The translations under genes were made by a program, and so were the position numbers. Positions 42,781-51,302 of a stretch of DNA of 64,000 nt are shown piece after piece; position 1 is the first letter of the stretch, and every line of letters begins with the position of its first letter. Where the stretch lies: assembly GCF_001424875.1 (NCBI RefSeq), contig NZ_LMCT01000073.1, positions 140,078 to 204,077 of the forward strand. Reading direction: 5' to 3'. Source of the DNA: Kitasatospora sp. Root107. Its GTDB lineage: Bacteria; Actinomycetota; Actinomycetes; Streptomycetales; Streptomycetaceae. The notes beneath the pieces were generated by a model. The model saw nothing but the letters and a program-made list of their open reading frames with translations, ran no database searches and was not told the origin of the DNA.

Positions 42781-44877
42781 GTGAGCACCACGCCGAACGT
42801 ATTCGAGTGGACCGAGCTGGATCAGCGGACGGTCGACACGGCCCGGGTCCTGGCCATGGACGCGGTCCAGAAGGTCGGCAACGGACACCCGGGGACGGCC
42901 ATGTCGCTGGCCCCCGCGGCGTACCTGATCTTCCAGCGCTTCCTGCGCCACGACCCCACGGACCCGGCCTGGGTGGGCCGCGACCGCTTCGTGCTCTCTC
43001 CCGGGCACACCTCGCTGACTCTCTACACCCAGCTGTACCTGTCCGGTTACGGACTGTCGCTGGACGACCTGAAGGCGTTCCGGGTCGCGGGCAGCCGCAC
43101 CCCGGGCCACCCGGAGCACGGTCACACCGCCGGGGTCGAGACCACCACCGGCCCGCTCGGCCAGGGCATCGCCAACGCGGTGGGCATGGCGATGGCCGCC
43201 CGCTACGAGCGCGGCCTGTTCGACCCGGAGGCCGCCCCCGGCACCTCCCCGTTCGACCACACCATCTGGTCGATCGTCAGCGACGGCGACCTGGAGGAGG
43301 GCATCTCCGCCGAGGCGTCCTCGCTGGCGGGGCATCAGAAGCTCGGCAACCTGGTCGCGCTGTACGACGACAACCACATCTCGATCGAGGGCGACACCGA
43401 CACCGCCTTCTCCGAGGACGTGCTGGCCCGCTACGAGGCGTACGGCTGGCACGTCCAGCGCGTCACCCCGAAGTCGGACGGCGACATCGACGTGCTGGCG
43501 CTGGCCGCGGCACTGGACGCGGCCAAGGCCGAGACCTCGCGCCCGTCCATGATCGCGATGCGCACCATCATCGCCTGGCCCGCCCCCGACGCGCAGAACA
43601 CCGCGAAGGCGCACGGCTCGGCGCTCGGCGAGGCCGAGATCGCGGCCACCAAGAAGGTGCTGGGCTTCGACCCGCAGAAGACCTTCGAGGTCACCGACAC
43701 GGTGATCAACCACGCCCGCGAGGTCGTGCAGCGTGGCAAGGCCACCCGGCACGAGTGGGAGAAGGGCTTCCACGCCTGGCGCGAGGCCAACCCGGGGCGG
43801 GCCGCCGAGTTCGACCGGATCAGCGCCGGTGAGCTGCCCGACGGCTGGGAGAAGGCCGTCCCGGTCTTCCCGGCCGGCAAGGAGGTCGCCACCCGCAAGG
43901 CGTCCGGCGACACCCTCAAGGCGCTCGGCGCGGTGATCCCGGAGCTGTGGGGCGGCTCGGCCGACCTCGCGGAGTCCAACCTCACCACGATCGACGAGGG
44001 CAGCTCCTTCCTGCCCGAGGGCAACCCGCTGAAGTCGGCCAACCCGTACGGGCGGACCATCCACTTCGGCATCCGCGAGCACGCCATGGGCTCGACCATG
44101 AACGGCATCGCGCTGCACGGGAAGACCCGCGTGTTCGGCGGCACCTTCCTGGTCTTCGCGGACTACATGCGCCCGGCCGTCCGACTGGCCGCGCTGATGA
44201 AGATCCCGGTCACCTACGTCTGGACGCACGACTCGATCGGTCTCGGCGAGGACGGCCCGACCCACCAGCCGGTCGAGCACCTGGCCTCGCTGCGCGCCAT
44301 CCCGGGCCTGGCCATGGTCCGCCCGGCCGACGCCAACGAGACCGCGGTCGCCTGGCACACCATCCTGGAGCGGCAGACCAGCCACCCCGGCCCGGTCGGC
44401 CTGGCGCTCACCCGGCAGAACGTGCCGACCTGGGACCGCGAGGTCTTCGGCTCCGCCGAGGGCACCGCCAAGGGCGGCTACGTGCTGGCCGAGGCCTCCG
44501 ACGCGGCGCCGAAGGTGATCCTGATCGCCACCGGCTCCGAGGTCCAGCTCGCGGTCACCGCGCGCGAGGAGCTGGAGGCCGACGGCATCCCGACCCGCGT
44601 CGTGTCGATGCCGTCCATCGAGTGGTTCAACGAGCAGGACCAGGCGTACCGGGACAGCGTGCTGCCCCCGAACGTCCGGGCCCGGGTCTCGGTCGAGGCC
44701 GGCATCGCGCAGGGCTGGCGTGAGCTGGTCGGCGACGCCGGTCGGATCATCAGCCTGGAGCACTTCGGTGCTTCGGCCGACTACAAGGTCCTCTTCCGCG
44801 AGTTCGGCCTGACCGCCGACGCGGTGGCCAACGCCGCCCGCGCCTCGCTGCGCACCGTCGAGGCCATCTCGCGCTAG
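42781..44877 (+). CDS. tkt: transketolase
   Basis: Encodes 698 aa from GTG 42781. Thiamine pyrophosphate enzyme blocks: GNGHPGTAMSLAP, GPLGQGIANAVGMAMAAR, IVSDGDLEEG (Mg/TPP motif GDG, continuing to the Asn of YDDNHISIEG), FGIREHAMGS and HDSIGLGEDGPTHQPVEHL. It moves two-carbon units in the non-oxidative pentose phosphate pathway. First gene of the tkt-tal-zwf-opcA-pgl cluster. A hairpin with a UUCG-type loop follows the stop. Full family length. Confidence 0.97.
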   Translation: MSTTPNVFEWTELDQRTVDTARVLAMDAVQKVGNGHPGTAMSLAPAAYLIFQRFLRHDPTDPAWVGRDRFVLSPGHTSLTLYTQLYLSGYGLSLDDLKAFRVAGSRTPGHPEHGHTAGVETTTGPLGQGIANAVGMAMAARYERGLFDPEAAPGTSPFDHTIWSIVSDGDLEEGISAEASSLAGHQKLGNLVALYDDNHISIEGDTDTAFSEDVLARYEAYGWHVQRVTPKSDGDIDVLALAAALDAAKAETSRPSMIAMRTIIAWPAPDAQNTAKAHGSALGEAEIAATKKVLGFDPQKTFEVTDTVINHAREVVQRGKATRHEWEKGFHAWREANPGRAAEFDRISAGELPDGWEKAVPVFPAGKEVATRKASGDTLKALGAVIPELWGGSADLAESNLTTIDEGSSFLPEGNPLKSANPYGRTIHFGIREHAMGSTMNGIALHGKTRVFGGTFLVFADYMRPAVRLAALMKIPVTYVWTHDSIGLGEDGPTHQPVEHLASLRAIPGLAMVRPADANETAVAWHTILERQTSHPGPVGLALTRQNVPTWDREVFGSAEGTAKGGYVLAEASDAAPKVILIATGSEVQLAVTAREELEADGIPTRVVSMPSIEWFNEQDQAYRDSVLPPNVRARVSVEAGIAQGWRELVGDAGRIISLEHFGASADYKVLFREFGLTADAVANAARASLRTVEAISR

Positions 44878-44888
44878 TCGTACCCCGG

Positions 44889-44918
44889 GGGGTCGGGTGC
44901 CTTCGGGCGCCCGGCCCC
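44889..44918 (+). terminator. UUCG-type hairpin between tkt and tal (partial terminator/attenuator)
   Basis: Thirteen-base-pair stem (two G-T pairs) closed by C(TTCG)G, the very stable tetraloop, 11 bases after the tkt stop. The next gene starts only 37 bases further, so partial termination or mRNA processing and stabilisation is likely. Confidence 0.6.
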
Positions 44919-44954
44919 GTCTGACTGTCCAACAGAACAAGAGGAAGTAGCACC

Positions 44955-46070
44955 ATGACTGACGCACTGAAGCGCCTCAGCGACGAGGGCGTGGCGATCT
45001 GGCTGGACGACCTGAGCCGTGACCGGCTGAACTCCGGAAACCTGGCTGAGCTGGTGCAGAGCAAGCACGTGGTCGGTGTCACCACCAACCCGACCATCTT
45101 CCAGAAGGCGATCGGCGGCGGCAGCGCCGCGTACGACGTCCAGCTGCGCGACCTGGCGGTCCGCAAGGTCACCACCGACGAGGCGATCCGCATGATCACC
45201 ACCTCGGACGTGCGGGACGCGGCCGACGTGCTGCGCCCGGTCTACGACGCCAGCAACGGCCGCGACGGCCGGGTCTCGATCGAGGTCGACCCCCGCCTGG
45301 CGCACCAGACCCCGGCGACCATCGCCGAGGCCAAGCAGCTGTGGTGGCTGGTGGACCGCCCGAACGTGCTGATCAAGATCCCCGCCACCAAGGCCGGCCT
45401 CCCCGCCATCGCCGAGGTGCTCGGCAAGGGGATCAGCGTCAACGTCACGCTGATCTTCTCGCTGGAGCGCTACCGCGCGGTGATGGACGCCTACCTGACG
45501 GGTCTCGAGACCGCCAAGGCGGCCGGCCTGGACCTGTCGCAGATCGAGTCGGTCGCCTCGTTCTTCGTGTCCCGGGTGGACACCGAGATCGACAAGCGCC
45601 TGGACAAGATCGGCGGCGAGGCGAAGAACCTTCGCTCCAAGGCCGCGCTGGCCAACGCCCGGCTCGCGTACCAGGCGTACGAGGAGGTCTTCTCGAGCGA
45701 CCGCTGGTCGGTGCTGGAGGCCGCCGGTGCCAAGCCGCAGCGTCCGCTCTGGGCCTCCACCGGTGTCAAGGACCCGAACCTCCCGGACACCCTGTACGTC
45801 ACCGAGCTGGTCGCCCCCGGCACCGTGAACACCATGCCCGAGGGCACCCTGGACGCCACCGGCGACCACGGCGTGATCACCGGCGACACCATCACCCCCA
45901 ACTACGCCGACGCCAAGGCCGTGATGGACGCCATCGCCGCCGCGGGCGTGGACTACGACGACGTGGTCCAGGTCCTGGAGGACGAGGGCGTGGAGAAGTT
46001 CGAGCAGTCCTGGATCGAGCTGCTCGACACCGTCACCGCCTCGCTGGCCTCCTTCGCCGACGAGAACTGA
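44955..46070 (+). CDS. tal: transaldolase
   Basis: Encodes 371 aa from ATG 44955, with AGAGGAAG upstream. It is the longer actinobacterial transaldolase type: GVTTNPTIFQKAIGGG, the Schiff-base lysine in NVLIKIPATKAG, GISVNVTLIFSLERY and VASFFVSRVDTEID. It transfers dihydroxyacetone units between sugar phosphates. It works with transketolase and lies between tkt and zwf in one transcription direction. Confidence 0.97.
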   Translation: MTDALKRLSDEGVAIWLDDLSRDRLNSGNLAELVQSKHVVGVTTNPTIFQKAIGGGSAAYDVQLRDLAVRKVTTDEAIRMITTSDVRDAADVLRPVYDASNGRDGRVSIEVDPRLAHQTPATIAEAKQLWWLVDRPNVLIKIPATKAGLPAIAEVLGKGISVNVTLIFSLERYRAVMDAYLTGLETAKAAGLDLSQIESVASFFVSRVDTEIDKRLDKIGGEAKNLRSKAALANARLAYQAYEEVFSSDRWSVLEAAGAKPQRPLWASTGVKDPNLPDTLYVTELVAPGTVNTMPEGTLDATGDHGVITGDTITPNYADAKAVMDAIAAAGVDYDDVVQVLEDEGVEKFEQSWIELLDTVTASLASFADEN

Positions 46071-46111
46071 CACCTGCTCACAAGCACGTTCACGGAAGCG
46101 GAGCCCCAACA

Positions 46112-47677
46112 GTGAGCAACGAATACCCGGAGGTCGAGCAGGGCGATCCCCCGCTCGTGCCCTCCAATCCGCTACGTGACCCCGCAGACCGACGGCTCCC
46201 GCGCATCGCGGGGCCGTCGGGCCTGGTCATCTTCGGGGTCACCGGCGACCTGTCCCGCAAGAAGCTGATGCCCGCCATCTACGACCTGGCGAACCGGGGC
46301 CTGTTGCCGCCGGGCTTCTCGCTGGTCGGCTTCGCCCGCCGCGAGTGGGAGGACGAGGACTTCGCCAAGGAGGTCCACGACGCGGTCAAGCAGCACGCCA
46401 GGACCCCCTTCCGCGAGGAGGTCTGGCAGCAGCTGGCCAAGGGCATGCGGTTCGTCCAGGGCACCTTCGACGACGACGACGCCTTCGACACCCTGCGCAA
46501 GACCATCGAGGAGCTGGACCAGGCCCAGGGGACGGGCGGCAACTTCGCCTTCTACCTCTCGGTGCCGCCGAAGTTCTTCCCGAACGTCGTGCAGCAGCTC
46601 AAGAAGCACGGGCTGGCCGACCCGCCGCAGGGCTCCTGGCGGCGCGCGGTGATCGAGAAGCCGTTCGGTCACAACCTGGAGAGCGCCCAGGAGTTGAACC
46701 GGATCGTGCACGAGGTCTTCCCCCGTGACGAGGTCTTCCGGATCGACCACTACCTCGGCAAGGAGACCGTCCAGAACATCCTGGCGCTCCGCTTCGCCAA
46801 CACCATGTTCGAGCCGATCTGGAACCGGTCGTACGTCGACCACGTGCAGATCACCATGGCCGAGGACATCGGGATCGGCGGCCGGGCCGGGTACTACGAC
46901 GGCATCGGCTCCGCCCGCGACGTGATCCAGAACCACCTGCTCCAGCTGATGGCACTGACCGCCATCGAGGAGCCCGCGTCGTTCCACCCCAAGGCGCTGG
47001 TGGCCGAGAAGCTCAAGGTGCTCAGCGCCGTCCAGCTCCCCGAGGACCTGGGCAAGCACACCGTGCGCGGCCAGTACGCGGCCGGCTGGCAGGGCGGCGA
47101 GGAGGTGGTCGGCTACCTGGACGAGGACGGCATCGACCCCAACTCCAAGACCGACACCTACGCGGCCATCAAGCTGGAGATCAACAACCGCCGCTGGGCG
47201 GGCGTGCCGTTCTACCTGCGCACCGGCAAGCGGCTCGGCCGCCGGGTCACCGAGATCGCGGTGGTCTTCCAGCGCGCCCCGTACCTGCCGTTCGACTCCT
47301 ACGCCACCGAGGAGCTGGGGCAGAACGCCCTGGTGATCCGGGTGCAGCCGGACGAGGGCGTCACGGTGCGGTTCGGCTCCAAGGTGCCCGGCACCTCCTT
47401 CGAGGTCCGGGACGTCACGATGGACTTCGCCTACGGCGAGTCCTTCACCGAGTCCAGCCCCGAGGCGTACGAGCGGCTCATCCTCGATGTGCTGCTCGGC
47501 GACGCCAACCTGTTCCCCCGTCACCAGGAGGTCGAGTTGTCCTGGGACATCCTCGACCCCATCGAGCAGTACTGGGACACCCACGGCAAGCCCGCCCAGT
47601 ACTCCTCCGGCACCTGGGGACCGACCGAGGCGGACGAGATGCTGGCACGAGACGGCAGGAGCTGGCGGCGCCCATGA
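46112..47677 (+). CDS. zwf: glucose-6-phosphate 1-dehydrogenase
   Basis: Encodes 521 aa from GTG 46112 (VSNEYPEVEQ), with GGAAG and GGAG upstream. The NADP fold is GLVIFGVTGDLSRKKLMPAI. The substrate motif is RIDHYLGKETVQN with the catalytic His region, and EKPFGHNLESA contains the conserved Lys. It catalyses the first step of the oxidative pentose phosphate pathway, giving NADPH. It overlaps opcA, whose product helps assemble it. Confidence 0.97.
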   Translation: MSNEYPEVEQGDPPLVPSNPLRDPADRRLPRIAGPSGLVIFGVTGDLSRKKLMPAIYDLANRGLLPPGFSLVGFARREWEDEDFAKEVHDAVKQHARTPFREEVWQQLAKGMRFVQGTFDDDDAFDTLRKTIEELDQAQGTGGNFAFYLSVPPKFFPNVVQQLKKHGLADPPQGSWRRAVIEKPFGHNLESAQELNRIVHEVFPRDEVFRIDHYLGKETVQNILALRFANTMFEPIWNRSYVDHVQITMAEDIGIGGRAGYYDGIGSARDVIQNHLLQLMALTAIEEPASFHPKALVAEKLKVLSAVQLPEDLGKHTVRGQYAAGWQGGEEVVGYLDEDGIDPNSKTDTYAAIKLEINNRRWAGVPFYLRTGKRLGRRVTEIAVVFQRAPYLPFDSYATEELGQNALVIRVQPDEGVTVRFGSKVPGTSFEVRDVTMDFAYGESFTESSPEAYERLILDVLLGDANLFPRHQEVELSWDILDPIEQYWDTHGKPAQYSSGTWGPTEADEMLARDGRSWRRP

Positions 47678-48759
47678 AGATCGACCTGACCGACACCACG
47701 TCCAGCAAGATCAACGCAGCGTTGATGGACGCCCGCCGGGCCGGCGGCTCGACCGCGGCCGGCATGGTGCTCACCCTGGTGATCGTGACCGACGAGGGCA
47801 GCGCGTACGACGCCCTCAAGGCCGCCAACGACGCCTCCCGCGAGCACCCCTCGCGCACCCTGGCGGTCATCAAGCGGGCCGGGCGCTCACCCCGGGCCCG
47901 GGCCGAGACCAAGCTCGACGCCGAGATCCTGGCCGGCACCGACGCGGGCTCGGGCGAGACCGTCATCCTCCGGATGCACGGTGAACTCGTCGCCCACGCC
48001 CAGTCGGTGGTGCTGCCGCTGCTGCTGCCCGACGCCCCCGTGGTGGTCTGGTGGCCGGAGAACGCCCCGCAGCACCCGGCCCAGGACCCGCTCGGTGCGA
48101 TCGCCCAGCGCCGGATCACCGACGCGGTCACCGCCGAGTCCCCGGTCGGCCAGCTCGCCCAGCGGGCGGCCAGCTACACCCCCGGCGACACCGACCTCGC
48201 CTGGACCAGGATCACCGGCTGGCGCTCGATGCTGGCCGCCGCCCTGGACCAGCGCCCGGTCGAGATCACCTCGGCCGTGGTCGAGGGCGAGTCGTACAAC
48301 CCGAGCGTCGAGCTGCTCGGCCTCTGGCTGACGACCCGTCTGCACATCCCGGTCGAACGGGTCGTCACCGGCGGCCCCGGCATCACCTCGGTCACCCTGC
48401 GGACCAAGGGCGGCGACATCGTCCTGGACCGTCCGGACGGGCTGATGGGCACGCTGTCGATGCCCGGTGCGCCGGACCGTCAGGTCGCGCTCAAGCGGCG
48501 GGAGACCTCGGAGCTGATCGCCGAGGAGCTGCGCCGGCTCGACCCGGACGACATCTACGCGGCCGCGGTCCGGACTCCGGTGGAGCGGCTCAGGGAGCCG
48601 GCCGCCGAGACCGCTTCGCACGCCCCGGTGATCGAGGCGGCCGTGGCCGCACCGGCCCGGGTCACCGCCAAGGTGTCCGCCAAGGCTCCGGACCCGGCCA
48701 AGAAGGCGGTGGCGAAGAAGGCTCCGGCCAAGCGCGCCACCAAGAAGGCGGGCTCGTGA
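47674..48759 (+). CDS. opcA: OpcA, glucose-6-phosphate dehydrogenase assembly protein
   Basis: Encodes 361 aa from an ATG overlapping the zwf stop. The conserved body has RAGGSTAAGMVLTLVIVTDE, PDAPVVVWWPENAP, TPGDTDLAWTRITGWRSMLA and VELLGLWLTTRL. OpcA activates or assembles Zwf in actinobacteria and cyanobacteria. The last 30 residues form a Lys/Ala/Pro-rich tail (KKAVAKKAPAKRATKKAGS), like the tails of actinobacterial HU and histone-like proteins. That tail is not needed for the known role and could bind nucleic acid or an acidic partner. Confidence 0.95.
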   Translation: MKIDLTDTTSSKINAALMDARRAGGSTAAGMVLTLVIVTDEGSAYDALKAANDASREHPSRTLAVIKRAGRSPRARAETKLDAEILAGTDAGSGETVILRMHGELVAHAQSVVLPLLLPDAPVVVWWPENAPQHPAQDPLGAIAQRRITDAVTAESPVGQLAQRAASYTPGDTDLAWTRITGWRSMLAAALDQRPVEITSAVVEGESYNPSVELLGLWLTTRLHIPVERVVTGGPGITSVTLRTKGGDIVLDRPDGLMGTLSMPGAPDRQVALKRRETSELIAEELRRLDPDDIYAAAVRTPVERLREPAAETASHAPVIEAAVAAPARVTAKVSAKAPDPAKKAVAKKAPAKRATKKAGS

Positions 48760-49529
48760 CGACCGTCCCGCAGCTCGTCGTCCACCGGGACAAGGAGCTG
48801 ATGGCGCAGGCCGCCGCCGCCCGGCTGATCACCCGGATCGTGGACGCCCAGGCCGCGCGCGGCACCGCCTCGGTGGTGCTGACGGGCGGTCGGAACGGCA
48901 ACGCCCTGCTCGGCGCGATCGGCGCCTCCCCGGCGCGCGACGCGGTGGACTGGGCCCGGCTCGACCTCTGGTGGGGCGACGAGCGGTTCGTCGCCGCCGC
49001 CGACCCGGATCGCAACGCCGTCCAGGCCAGGGCCGAGCTGCTCGACGCCGTCCCGCTCGACCCGGCCCGGGTGCACGAGATGCCGGCCTCGGACGGCGTC
49101 GACGGCTCCGACGTGGAGGCCGCCGCGGCCCGCTACGCCGAGGAGCTGACCAAGGCCGGCCGCGGCCGGGTGCCCGCCTTCGACGTGCTGCTGCTCGGCG
49201 TCGGCCCGGACACCCACGTCGCCTCGCTCTTCCCCGGCCACCCCGGCGTACGGGAGACCGAGTTGAGCGTGGTCGGCGTCCGGGGCGCTCCCAAGCCCCC
49301 GCCCACCCGGATCTCGCTCACCCTCCCGGCCATCCGGGCGGCCCGCGAGGTCTGGCTGCTGGCGGCCGGTGAGGACAAGGCCGACGCCGTCGCACTGGCC
49401 CTCACCGGCCCCGGCGAGATCCAGGCCCCGGCCTCCGGCGCGTACGGCACCGCCCGCACGCTCTGGCTGCTCGACCGCACGGCGGCCGCGAAGATCCCGC
49501 CGCAGCTCTACCCGCCCGCCTCCGCCTGA
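48756..49529 (+). CDS. pgl: 6-phosphogluconolactonase
   Basis: Encodes 257 aa from a GTG overlapping the opcA stop. It is of the sugar-isomerase-like PGL type: VVLTGGRNGNALLGAI, ARLDLWWGDERFVAAADPD and LLLGVGPDTHVASLFPGHPG with the catalytic His region. It hydrolyses 6-phosphogluconolactone, the product of Zwf. Last gene of the cluster before a strong terminator. Confidence 0.95.
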   Translation: MTTVPQLVVHRDKELMAQAAAARLITRIVDAQAARGTASVVLTGGRNGNALLGAIGASPARDAVDWARLDLWWGDERFVAAADPDRNAVQARAELLDAVPLDPARVHEMPASDGVDGSDVEAAAARYAEELTKAGRGRVPAFDVLLLGVGPDTHVASLFPGHPGVRETELSVVGVRGAPKPPPTRISLTLPAIRAAREVWLLAAGEDKADAVALALTGPGEIQAPASGAYGTARTLWLLDRTAAAKIPPQLYPPASA

Positions 49530-49539
49530 GGCAGCGTCA

Positions 49540-49578
49540 GAAAGGGCCCGGCTCCGCAGTGCGGAGCCGGGCCCTTTC
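49540..49578. terminator. terminator between pgl and rbpA
   Basis: Perfect 17-bp stem GAAAGGGCCCGGCTCCG and complement with a five-base loop CAGTG, ten bases after the pgl stop. It also faces the end of rbpA. Confidence 0.93.
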
Positions 49579-49586
49579 GGTACTGC

Positions 49587-49922
49587 TCAGATCTCGCCGC
49601 GGAGCTTGGCGAGCGCCTCGGCGAGGATCGCCTCGCCGTCGGCGTCGGTGCGCCGCTCGCGGACGTACGCGAGGTGGGTCTTGTAGGGCTCGTTGCGAGA
49701 CGGGGCGGGCGGGTTGTGCTCGTCCTGTCCGGCCGGAAAACCGCAGCGGGGGCAGTCCCAGGTGTCCGGGATGACCGCCTCGGCGGCGAAACTCGGCTTG
49801 GTCTCGTGCTTGTTGGCACACCAGAAGGAGATCCGGTTTCGGGGGGCGGACTCGCCGCGCTCCGCCTCACCCATCGGCCCGGCGCCGACTCTGCTGCCAC
49901 GGATGGCGTTGCCACTTGCCAC
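49587..49922 (-). CDS. rbpA: RNA polymerase-binding protein RbpA
   Basis: Encodes 111 aa from GTG 49922, with GGGAG seven bases upstream. The sequence is the classical RbpA: VASGNAIRGSRVGAGPMGEA at the N-terminus, a zinc-type core with FWCANKH and WDCPRCGFPAG, and a C-terminal sigma-interaction domain KTHLAYVRERRTDADGE. It binds the principal sigma factor and core polymerase and stabilises open complexes; actinobacterial-specific and often essential. Some streptomycetes carry a paralogue, so this copy need not be the only one. Confidence 0.96.
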   Translation of the reverse strand: MASGNAIRGSRVGAGPMGEAERGESAPRNRISFWCANKHETKPSFAAEAVIPDTWDCPRCGFPAGQDEHNPPAPSRNEPYKTHLAYVRERRTDADGEAILAEALAKLRGEI

Positions 49923-50187
49923 GGTCTGACTCCCTGCGTGCTGGTGCGATGCGATCTCGGCCGCTGCCCGGAGAGGGCCGTTCACCCGTGCCCGGTGTCT
50001 GACGGCAGGACGGCAGCCGATATCCACTGCCGCCCGGCCGAGGCCGGCGAACGGTGGCGAAGTCGTCCTAGTGTAAGCAGCGGTTAAGGATCTGTCCGCA
50101 CCACCTCCGGCACTTCACCGTACCGAGCATAAGCGGCGAACCGACAGAGCGTCAGATGTGTGCGAAAGCTTGGCCCTTGGGCTTGGC

Positions 50188-50424
50188 TCAGCTCTTGTAC
50201 TTGAGCACCAGACCGAGCACCACAATGCACACGAACCAGCCGAGCGCGACGATGATCGTGATGCGGTCGAGGTTGCGCTCGGCCACGGCCGAACCGCCGC
50301 CGGTGGACATCGCGCCGCCACCGAACATGTCGGAGAGACCGCCGCCCTTCCCCTTGTGCAGCAGCACCAGGAGGATCATCAGCAGGCTGAAGACGATCAG
50401 GGCAATCGTGAACCCGAGAACCAC
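50188..50424 (-). CDS. secG: SecG, preprotein translocase subunit
   Basis: Encodes 78 aa from a GTG at 50424. Two membrane helices (VVLGFTIALIVFSLLMILLV and ITIIVALGWFVCIVVLGLVL) flank the conserved loop HKGKGGGLSDMFGGG. The segment SAVAERNLDRIT before helix 2 is typical of actinobacterial SecG. It is part of the SecYEG channel. Located after tpiA on the same strand, separated by a stable hairpin, as in other streptomycetes. Confidence 0.95.
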   Translation of the reverse strand: MVLGFTIALIVFSLLMILLVLLHKGKGGGLSDMFGGGAMSTGGGSAVAERNLDRITIIVALGWFVCIVVLGLVLKYKS

Positions 50425-50455
50425 AGCGGGACCAATCTCTCGTATCTTCGGCGAA

Positions 50456-50486
50456 GGGGCCGGGCCGCTCGACGCGGTCCGGCCCC
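50456..50486 (-). terminator. hairpin between tpiA and secG
   Basis: Stem GGGGCCGG/CCGGCCCC continued by CCGC/GCGG across one G-T pair, 25 bases after the tpiA stop. It likely ends most glycolytic transcripts ahead of secG. Confidence 0.75.
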
Positions 50487-50510
50487 AAAGACTACGTTGC
50501 CGGTGCGGCG

Positions 50511-51296
50511 TTAGCCTACTGCCTGCTCGCGGTAACGCACGATCTTGACGAACTCGTCGGCGTCCAGCGAGGCACCGCCGATCAGTGCACCGTCCACGTC
50601 GGGCTTGGCCATCAGGCCGGCCGCGCTCGAGGACTTGACCGAACCGCCGTACAGGACGCGGACCTTGTCGGCCAGCTCGGCCGAGTACAGCTCGCCGAGG
50701 CGGACCCGGATCGCGGCGCAGACCTCCTGCGCGTCCTCGGGGGTGGCCACCTCGCCGGTGCCGATCGCCCAGACCGGCTCGTACGCGACCACGATGGTCT
50801 CGGCCTGCTCGGCCGAGATCTCGCGGAGCGCGCCGTCGAGCTGGGCCAGGGTGTGCTCGACGTGGGTGCCCGCCTTGCGGATCTCGAGCGGCTCGCCGAT
50901 GCACAGGATCGGGGTGATCCCGTTCCGGTAGGCGGCCTGCACCTTGGCGTTGACGATGTCCTCGTTCTCGCCGTGGTACTGGCGGCGCTCCGAGTGGCCG
51001 ATCGCCACGTAGGTGCACTTCAGCTTGGCGAGCATCGGGCCCGAGATCTCACCGGTGTAGGCACCGGAGTCCTGCGCCGAGAGGTCCTGGGCGCCGTACT
51101 TGATCTTCAGCTTGTCGCCGTCCACCAGGGTCTGCACGGAGCGCAGGTCGGTGAACGGGACCAGGACGGCGACCTCGACGGCCTCGTAGTCCTTGTCGGC
51201 CAGCGCGAAGGCCAGCTTCTGGGTGTGCTGGATGGCCTCGAGGTGGTTGAGGTTCATCTTCCAGTTGCCCGCCATCAGCGGGAGACGGTCAGTCAT
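50511..51296 (-). CDS. tpiA: triosephosphate isomerase
   Basis: Encodes 261 aa from ATG 51296. All catalytic blocks are present: GNWKMNLNH (Lys), AIGHSERRQYHGE (electrophile His) and VVAYEPVWAIGTGEVATPEDA (catalytic Glu), with phosphate-gripping VLYGGSVKSSSA near the end. It interconverts dihydroxyacetone phosphate and glyceraldehyde 3-phosphate. Six bases after pgk, so co-transcribed. Confidence 0.98.
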   Translation of the reverse strand: MTDRLPLMAGNWKMNLNHLEAIQHTQKLAFALADKDYEAVEVAVLVPFTDLRSVQTLVDGDKLKIKYGAQDLSAQDSGAYTGEISGPMLAKLKCTYVAIGHSERRQYHGENEDIVNAKVQAAYRNGITPILCIGEPLEIRKAGTHVEHTLAQLDGALREISAEQAETIVVAYEPVWAIGTGEVATPEDAQEVCAAIRVRLGELYSAELADKVRVLYGGSVKSSSAAGLMAKPDVDGALIGGASLDADEFVKIVRYREQAVG

Positions 51297-51302
51297 CTGT
51301 GT

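Noticed and set aside
49923..50187. SigR-type promoter (GGAAT-N18-GTT) for rbpA
   Set aside because: Expected from S. coelicolor, but I could not find the motif in this stretch on the minus strand.
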